Shown here: positions 8,340 through 14,995 of the stretch, piece by piece
Position numbering within the stretch: position 1 is the stretch's first letter
Layout of the letters: each line of letters starts with the position of its first letter
Origin: Seiridium cupressi
Lineage: Eukaryota > Ascomycota > Sordariomycetes > Amphisphaeriales > Sporocadaceae
Direction of reading: 5' to 3'
NCBI GenBank assembly: GCA_036674765.1
Contig: JARVKI010000211.1
Span: forward strand, 1 to 14,995
DNA length: 14,995 nt
The notes under the pieces: model-generated
Told to the model about the DNA's origin: nothing
The model's input: the letters and a program-made list of their open reading frames with translations, nothing else
Databases searched by the model: none
Translations under genes and position numbers: made by a program

Positions 8340-9290
8340 TTAATATTAATCATCTTTTATAAATTAATATAATTTCTTACTTTTAATATAAGTTTTTTAC
8401 TTTTTGATAATTTATTAAATATTTAAGTTTAAATAATTAATATATTATAATAAAAGGTTTATAATTTTATATTTAATAAAATATATATATATTAATTAAT
8501 ATTTTTAATATTAATTATAATAATTAAATAAATTAATATAATATATTAAAGTTTATATATTTTTTAATTTATATAATTAATTTCCGATTTTTTTAAAATA
8601 TTAAATAAATATAATATTATATTATTTTTTTATTATTATAATTTTAATTTAATTAATTTTTAATATAAAATTATAAAAGTATTTTTTAAAAATATAAAAA
8701 ATTAAAAGTTTAATTTATATTAAATTTAATTAAAGGATTAAATAATTAATTAATTATTATAAATTTTAAAAGTTTTAATTATATTAAAAGTTTTTATTAT
8801 AATATTTTAATATTATTAAAACGTTAATAATATAATATTTATAAAAAGTTATTATATTAATTTAAAAAAGAATTTTATATAATAATAATATATTAAATTA
8901 TTAATAAATAAAATTATAATAATTTTATATATTATAATAATAATTATTATTATTATAATATTAAAACTTTATTAAAGCGTTAACGGTATAACGTTTATAA
9001 AAAACCGTTATATTAATTTAAAATTTAATTTCCTTTTTTCTTTTTTATATAATAATAATATACTAAATTATTAATATATAAAACCGTAATAATTTATTAT
9101 ACTTTTAAAAAATAAAAATACTTTAAAAATATTAAGTTTATACGTTTATTTTAACCTTTACCCGGCTTTAAAACGGTTTTATATCGCTATTAAAACCTTT
9201 TAAATCTAGCCTTATAAAACTTTAAAAAAATTCTTATAATTAAAACATTAATTACGGTTATATCCTTTTAAAACACTTAAAACCCGGAAA
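8340..9290. other. AT-rich RIP-type block with a tandem duplication
   Basis: Almost pure A/T, with stops in all frames and no readable protein motif. It precedes the chromovirus Gag region and should include that element's 5' untranslated part or 5' LTR if the element was ever complete there. I could not match any of it to the LTR family seen at 11489 and 14849. Confidence 0.65.
8801..9095. repeat. Diverged direct duplication with a period of about 156 bp
   Basis: Copy 1 (8801-8927) and copy 2 (8957-9095) align. Their first 67 bases (8801-8867 and 8957-9023) align without gaps, and both later carry an ATATAATAATAATAT stretch followed by an AAATTATTAATA stretch. Where they differ it is mostly C versus T or G versus A, copy 2 keeping CG where copy 1 has TA. 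Copy 2 has an extra C/T-rich insertion near 9030-9043. This may be an internal repeat of an LTR or leader. Confidence 0.5.
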
Positions 9291-11480
9291 GTTATAATCA
9301 CTTTCCTATCCCCGATATATCGTATAACCCGAGCGTTACTAACGCTACTACTCTTATTAACCTGAATAACGAGCCTGTTTCGGCACCTTTACGCCAGGGC
9401 ACCGCGGCTAACTTCGTTACCGCGTTCGTCCTAGCCTTTATTATATTAATAAAAGACGTATAAAGGAATTTCGCCTTTTTATTCCAACTTTTTAAAAAAT
9501 TAACCGATAAAATTACCCCGTTAATATCCCGGATCTTTTAAATAATCGCAAACCGTTATAATAATATAATTATTTAATTTTAAAAAAGGTAAAAATTAGC
9601 CGGCGTACGATAATAAATAATCCGTTCTTTAAAATAGGAAATTTAATAGCTTCGCGCCGGCGTTTTAACCTTAATTATTTAACCTTTAACTTTATAAATA
9701 TAACCGATATAAACGGTAAGCCTTTATAATACCCTTTTTACGGTAGATATAATATACCGGAATTGCTTTATATACGCGTTAAGATTTAAAGGAGCCGAGC
9801 CGTTAATATTTTAAAAGGAAGCCGTATCGCTATAAATACGCTAAAAAGATTATATTAATTAATAATCCTTTATACGCGTTAAATTAACCGTTAATTAATA
9901 CGCTTTTAATACGTTAATATTACGGCTGTTTTACGTGGTATAATTTTTTATAAAAGATATTTATTTTTAAATTAAAATATTAATCGATAATATCGCCGCG
10001 AATATTAATAACCCCGAATAATAAGCGTATAAATAACGTAACGTTAACGATTTATTTTTATATTTAAACTTTATTTATATAATTATTAACGTTTTCGCTT
10101 AAATATACCGTAAATTTAAGGCTTTATAATAACGTAATAATAACTTCGCCGATTTTATAATTAGCTTTTAACGGTTAATTAATAAATTACGATAAATTAA
10201 TTACGTTTAAATCGAAAATCTCCGGAAAAAAGTTAATTAAAAGCTTTAAAACGCCTTTATATTAGTAATAAAACGATTTAAAATAAATAATATTATAAAT
10301 TAAATCTACTTTTTTTGTATACTTTTTTAATAATATCGCCGATAACGACTTTTATAAAGCGTAAAATAATACTACGCTTTTAAAATATTTATTATAAAGC
10401 GGCACGCTTAATTTTACTTATTTAAATAATATTTAAAAATTATCGCTTAAAATAAACCTTATATAATTTAACGCGGTTATAACGTAACTTTAAAAAAAAA
10501 TAATAAATTAAAAAAAAAAACGCCGCCGGGACGGTAATTTATACTTATATTATAAGAGCCCGGGGTATTAAGTTATATTTTACCTTAAAAAAAAGGGATT
10601 TAAAGTGGAAAACGCTTAGCTTTCGCTTAAAGTCGTAAACGGAAAAAGCGTTATATTTCTTAATAAAACCTTAGAAATTTATATATATTTAATAAGTTTA
10701 AATATTAGTTTTTCCTTTAATTATAAAGTATTAATTACTAATTTAACAGTAATATTATATAATATTATAATTAATTCGGGTTATTCGCTTTTAAGTTTTA
10801 TTAACGATATATTCGCACGTTTATATAATTTACTTTTACAGGTATTATTAATATTATAAAATTTTAAGCTAGCCGATAAAATAATAACCGGCTCTTTTAT
10901 TTAATTAATAATAATACGTTATTATTTAAAATTATTAATAAAAAATATTAAATTATTAATATAACCGTTAAATAGTTTAAACGTTATTTTAAACCTTTTA
11001 TAATTCCGATAAAATAATTTTTATATTAATTAAATTAAAAGATTTATACGTATTAAAGGCGTTTCGGTAATAAAAGCCCTTTAAATAAGGGTACCGTTAA
11101 GTTAATAAAATATAACCGGGGATAAAAACACCGTTAATATACGATTTTTAACCGCGTTTAACTTTTTATTAATAATAAAGTAAAAAAGCGTAATCGTAAA
11201 TTAAATATTAATAATTAAACTTTTTGCTTTAATAAATATATTAAAAGCTTATTTAAAACTTTAAACTTATAAAATATTTAATAAAAGCGTTATTTAAACG
11301 TTATTATTAATACTTTGGAAAATCCTCGTTAAAAACGCTGTAAAAATATAAATAAAATACTTATACGCTTTTAAGCCTTTAAAAACTAAATAAAAAAAGC
11401 TTTATAATTATAATAAGTTTTAAAAAAAGATATCGCTAAATATTTAAACGGAAAACCGTAATTTACGCTATAAAAAATAT
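9290..11480 (+). pseudogene. Chromovirus gag-protease remnant
   Basis: From about 9298 a frame with few stops, starting HFPIPDISYN, resembles a Gag N-terminal region; a RIP-damaged capsid-like section follows to about 10250. At 10542-10583 a retroviral-type CX2CX4HX4C zinc knuckle is still visible because its three Cys and one His codons have all become Tyr (TAC/TAT) at exactly the right spacing. In the same frame, 230 nt further on, an Asn-Ser-Gly triplet (10773-10781) replaces the Asp-Ser/Thr-Gly of an aspartic protease, with the expected hydrophobic context around it. Readable protein continues to about 11440. Gag and protease share one frame, suggesting a fused Gag-Pol. It cannot make protein now. 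Confidence 0.75.
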
Positions 11481-11483
11481 AAA

Positions 11484-11979
11484 TTATTTATAACGAATAT
11501 ATTATCGTTAAAATAAACTTTAAGATAATATATTAATATTAAGTTTATATTAATAAAATACGTAATATAAAATAAAAATATTAAGTTTTAAAAAATAAAA
11601 ATATAATCGTTAAGGTTTAATAAGCTTTATTTATAAATAAATAAATATTTAAATTAATTATTAAAATAATAACTATTTATATAAGAAATCCTTTTAATTA
11701 TATATTTATTTATTCCTTTACTAATTATATTTACTTATATTTACTTAATAAATAGAATTAATTATAATTAGTGTTAATTAGTGAGTTTTATTAATTATTT
11801 TTAGTCGTTAACTCCGATTAATTCCTGCCGTTTACCTTATCTCTACTGTATTAATGTCTGGTATATTTGCTTCTTGCGCGGCCGCATCCGCCTATCTTTT
11901 ATTATTGTTTTAATTTATACTTGCGGGGTAAAACTTATTCCGTTCCGGCTCCCTTCTAGCTTATATTCGTAATATTATT
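11484..11979. repeat. 5-bp target-site duplication TTATT around the solo LTR
   Basis: TTATT occurs at 11484-11488 and again at 11975-11979, directly outside the two ends of the LTR. A 5-bp duplication is standard for Ty3/gypsy integration. Removing the LTR and one copy brings the reverse-transcriptase frame into line with the short reading frame to its left (KDIAKYLNGKP). This supports a real insertion event rather than a tandem arrangement of elements. Confidence 0.8.
11489..11974. mobile_element. Solo LTR (486 bp) inserted within the chromovirus pol region
   Basis: The left end is TATAACGAATA and the right end TATTCGTAATA, inverted repeats matching at 10 of 11 bases; both look like a TG...CA LTR terminus changed to TA...TA by RIP. 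The first 147 bp are repeated at 14849-14995. Perfect 5-bp target duplications flank it, and there is no internal retroelement sequence, so it is a solo LTR left by LTR-LTR recombination. The left 300 bp are very AT-rich, while 11800-11974 keeps TpG, CpA and GCGCGGCCGC-like sequence and looks little mutated. Strand cannot be settled from the LTR alone. Confidence 0.82.
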
Positions 11980-14060
11980 ACCCGTTTCGGTTTATTTAAA
12001 TATTTAATTACGAATTTTAATATAACGGGTGCGTTTAATTCGTTTTAATATTATATAAACCACGTTTTATTCGATATATTTAATAAATATACTACCGTTT
12101 ATTTTAATAATATATTTATTTATAACGGGTTAAAAAAAGATTATAAACGTTACGTTACCGATATAATTTAAAGGTTTATAAACGTAAACGTAATTATAAA
12201 TATCTGGAAATGCGAGTTTAAAATTACGGAAATAAAGTATTTAAACCTTATTATATCCACGTTTAATATTAAAATAAACCTTAATAAAATCTTAATTATT
12301 ACGGGTTAAAAACCTTTTTAAAACTTAAAAAACTTTTAATATTTCGTTAATTTTATAAATTATTACCGTCGGTTTATTAAAAGGTTTTCTTTAATAATTA
12401 AACTATTAATAATATTAATATCCTAGTTAAAATAACCGGGCTCGCTTTTAAAAAACGCCGTAACGGCCTTTTAACGGTTTAAAAACGCTTTTATATCAGC
12501 CTTAATTTTAATATATTACTACTTTTAACGACTTATTATATTAAAAGTTAATACGTTAAATTAAACCTTTAAAAGCGTATAATCTTAAATAAAAAACGAT
12601 TAAACCCTTTATTTAATAGCCTTTTTCTTATTTAAATATATACCCGCGAAGTATAATTATAAAATTTACGATAAAGAACTTTTTATAATCGTAAAAGCTT
12701 TTAAAAAGTAGCGCCTTAAATTTTAAAATATAAAAAAACTTATAAAAGTTATTATAAATTATAAAATCTTATAATACTTTATTATTATAAAATTATTAAA
12801 TTAACGTTAAATTAAATAATTTAAATTTTTAAATATTTTTAAGTTTTATATCGTATATAAATTTAAAAAATACGTTATTATTTTAAACGTATTATCCCGA
12901 CTTTTTAACATCGCCCCGGTTAATAAATCCGATTTTATTAATAATAAAATAATAAATAAATCCTAAATCCTTTTTTTACTAAACCGTTAAGCTATGTTAT
13001 ACGCTTTAAATATATTAAAGTTAATAAATACGTTAATTTAACGGGTATATAACTCGTCGCTTTTAATATAACGTATTTTAAAATCCTTTATAAAAAAACT
13101 ATTTACGAAGTTCTTTATTATAATAAAACGCTAATTTTAAATCGTAAAAGCCGATTATAAAGCGAATAAAAACCGTATTTACGTTTTAAACCGCTTATTT
13201 ATACCTTTTAATAAAAAGCTTTACTTTTAAATTTTACACCGTTTATATAATTTAAGGCTAGCCGGTTATTTAAGGCGTTATAAAACGTACGATTTTATCC
13301 GGCGGACGTATTTTTAGCCTTAATTATTTAAAAACGTAACTATTTTCGTTAAAAAATATTATATATATTAACAGATTAAAATATTTAAAATAGCCTTTTT
13401 AAACTTTTTTAACCTGTTATTAATATTATTCCGCTTTTAATTAAACTTTTTTATTAATTATATAAGTTTATTACCCGATTATAAAAAAAACGGGGTCGTA
13501 TATAAATATATATTAATAATAATAAACCGTTTAATTAAAATGCGTTATTTTATCCCTGTTTTTAATATATTAACGATTATATTTATAAACGCTTTTATTA
13601 TAAAGGTATATCGCTTATATAAAACTTTAATTATTATCGTTTTAAATTATAATATTTAATTCGTTTTAACGTTTTAAAAAAAACTTAACCGGCGATTTAA
13701 CGTTATATTATACGTATTTACGATAATTTACCCGGAATTAAACGGTTAAATTAAAATAGTTAACACTTTTATAAAATAATATTTAAAGGTTTATTATACG
13801 TTTTACTAAGACGATTAAGTTAATTAGTTATTATTAACGGAATTCGCGATAAATAATTAAATATCCGAATTTACGGGAGTTTCCCCCTTTTTTGCGAATT
13901 ATAAATAAAACCTGTTTATAAAGACCGAGCCGGTACGTTAAGGCGACGCTTTAAAAACCGCTTTATAATAATAAAAATTCTATAACGTTATAACGGTAAC
14001 GGATAAAATAAACCGCATTTTAACCGTAATTAAAGCGTTATTAGCCGATTTATAAAAAAA
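11980..14060 (+). pseudogene. Chromovirus pol remnant: reverse transcriptase, RNase H, integrase
   Basis: One frame can be followed for over 2 kb. It starts within the reverse transcriptase at TRFGLF (11980 on). The YxDD catalytic box at 12100-12111 now reads Tyr-Phe-Asn-Asn. An RNase H segment with YDKEL is at about 12667-12681. The integrase HHCC finger survives at about 13240-13370 with His and Cys codons turned to Tyr (13267, 13357, 13366). The integrase core follows: LPDYKKNGVVY near 13470, the region of the second Asp near 13650, and the PE..G...E motif at 13733-13755, where the catalytic Glu codon is AAA (13753-13755). Trp and Gln codons have become stops throughout. About 150 residues of N-terminal reverse transcriptase are missing. 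The frame is lost near a run of A at 14057-14066. Confidence 0.85.
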
Positions 14061-14189
14061 AAAATATATTTCACGGATAAATACCGCTTTAATACCGCGT
14101 TACCGTAAATTAACGACTTTATATAAGTTAATATTAAAAATATTAACTCCGGCCGACTTTTAATTAAATTAAATAGAAAATAAATAAGC

Positions 14190-14575
14190 CTGTTTTTAAT
14201 TTTATAAATTTACCGCCGAGTTATAATTATAAAATTATTACCGGTATATAAAATTTTTTTAATTTTTTACGTTTTTTTAATCCGGCGTTATAAAAATAAC
14301 TTTTTAAATTAAACCTTAATTAATAAAGCGTTTAACCGGCGTATTATAAACGTTTTAATAATAAATAAAAGCGACTTTAATACCGAAAAAAAGAGTAATA
14401 TTTTAAAAGAAATACTAAACTCCCACTTTTACCTTAACGGCTTAAAATATAAAATTAAATAATTATACCCTTATAAATCTTTTTAAAAACCGGCCGAATA
14501 TTTAGAAAAATGCGACGATACGATTAGAAAATTTTACCGGTTTTTATTAACGAAACTAAACCTACTAGTTTAGCT
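14190..14575 (+). pseudogene. Chromovirus integrase C-terminus and chromodomain remnant
   Basis: The frame differs from that of the integrase core, so a frame-changing indel lies between about 14050 and 14190. From 14379 a chromodomain is readable: an acidic lead-in now lysine-rich, then KEILNSHFY, NGLKYKIK, a stop where the first aromatic Trp is expected, PYKSF, a second Trp-to-stop change, then PAEYLEKCDD. This domain normally targets the integration complex to methylated-histone chromatin. Both Trp codons are TAA, consistent with RIP on the opposite strand. A TAG near 14569 probably marks the natural C-terminus. Confidence 0.75.
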
Positions 14576-14848
14576 TTAATAAAATAATAAGCGCGAAGTA
14601 AGGGTGAAAAGGCGCCGCAGCGCCAGGATTTAAGCGAGCCGATAAAGGAGCTAACGGTAATATTCACTCCGAACGGAACGGACGCAGGATAATTACTTTA
14701 ATTCTTATTAACCTTAGGATAAGGCGGGGTCTTAAAAGCGACTAAGAGACGGGAACACGAGAGTACGACGGCGGTCTTAAACTGCTTTAAATAGGTCCGT
14801 AAATAATATATATAAAAGTTCTCTTCGTTATCGCAGGTACGACTTATA
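14576..14848. other. Less-mutated segment between the chromodomain and the right LTR
   Basis: The GC content is clearly higher than in the element to its left, and TpG/CpA are present (GGCGCCGCAGCGCCAGG near 14610). No protein motif is clear in any frame. It may be the element's 3' untranslated region or its own 3' LTR, or unrelated DNA. A purine-rich stretch at 14591-14611 could be a polypurine tract, but nothing confirms it. Confidence 0.35.
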
Positions 14849-14995
14849 TATAACGAATATATTATTATTAAGATAAACCTTAAGATAATATATTAATATT
14901 AAGTTTATATTAATAAAGTATATAATATAAAATAAGAATATTAAGTTTTAAAAAATAAAAATATAATCGTTAAGGTTTAATAAGCTTTATTTATA
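14849..14995. mobile_element. Second LTR copy, cut by the window edge
   Basis: It begins TATAACGAATA like the solo LTR at 11489 and matches its first 147 bp without gaps. There are eight differences, all C/T or A/G. It is in the same orientation and its right part lies outside the window, so I cannot tell whether it is the 3' LTR of the chromovirus, another solo LTR, or the 5' LTR of a further element. Confidence 0.8.

Larger units (their letters stand above)
9290..14848 (+). mobile_element. RIP-degraded Ty3/gypsy chromovirus
   Basis: Remnants of Gag (zinc knuckle 10542-10583), protease (about 10770), reverse transcriptase (11980 on), RNase H (about 12640-12720), integrase (about 13190-13920) and a chromodomain (about 14379-14560) follow in the standard Ty3/gypsy order; a C-terminal chromodomain marks a chromovirus. 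The coding sequence is full of TAA/TAG in place of Trp and Gln codons, and Cys, His, Asp and Glu codons are changed to Tyr, Asn and Lys, consistent with C-to-T changes on both strands. The element is dead. It is interrupted by a solo LTR at 11489-11974. Its own LTRs were not confidently found, so both ends given here are approximate. Confidence 0.85.

Noticed and set aside
11489..14995. A complete 3.5-kb retrotransposon bounded by the LTR copies at 11489 and 14849
   Set aside because: The left copy has its own TTATT duplication on both sides and a second inverted terminus at 11974, so it is a solo LTR; Gag and protease of the same kind of element lie to its left.
1..14995. CRISPR arrays, tRNA or rRNA genes
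   Set aside because: No regularly spaced repeats, tRNA cloverleaf signatures or rRNA-like conserved stretches were seen on either strand.

Overview
The window looks like the AT-rich, transposon-filled accessory part of a filamentous ascomycete (Pezizomycotina) genome. Three things suggest this: extreme AT-rich blocks that switch abruptly to about 45-55% GC DNA; old LTR-retrotransposon coding sequence in which TGG, CAA, CAG, TGC and GAN codons have become TAA, TAG, TAC/TAT and AAN, the signature of repeat-induced point mutation (RIP); and genes with fungal features (a GTAAGT intron with a CTGAC branch site, a small secreted cysteine-containing protein). I cannot name the species.

Layout from left to right. 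1-1165: AT-rich block, no gene. 1170-1345: GC-rich pocket with short repeats and hairpins, probably a transposon end. 1337-2292 (minus): the 5' part of an amidase-signature gene with one intron, cut off just before the catalytic nucleophile motif. 2293-2890: GC-balanced upstream region, no convincing gene. 2890-4165: second AT-rich block. 4307-4945 (minus): intact gene for a 212-residue secreted protein with six cysteines, the best intact gene here and an effector-like candidate. 4946-7035: mostly non-coding, with a possible 103-codon ORF (5702-6013) and a MITE-like inverted-repeat element (6241-6463). 7038-8270 (plus): an unusually stop-poor frame that I read as a decayed gene, possibly for a membrane protein. 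8340-9290: AT-rich block with a diverged tandem duplication. 9290-14848 (plus): a RIP-degraded Ty3/gypsy chromovirus with Gag zinc knuckle, aspartic protease, reverse transcriptase, RNase H, integrase and chromodomain remnants in order.

The clearest structural result is a nested insertion. A 486-bp solo LTR (11489-11974), with near-perfect terminal inverted repeats and a perfect 5-bp target duplication TTATT, sits inside the chromovirus pol region. A second copy of the same LTR starts at 14849 and runs off the right edge. The two copies differ only by transitions over 147 bp, so RIP has worked on them separately.

No operon-like or pathway relationship joins the genes. The window records repeated transposon invasion, RIP, and loss of host genes (amidase, 7-8 kb gene) around one intact secreted-protein gene. 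I found no previously undescribed system that I could defend; the items most worth a second look are the secreted protein, the nested LTR, the MITE-like element and the decayed gene.
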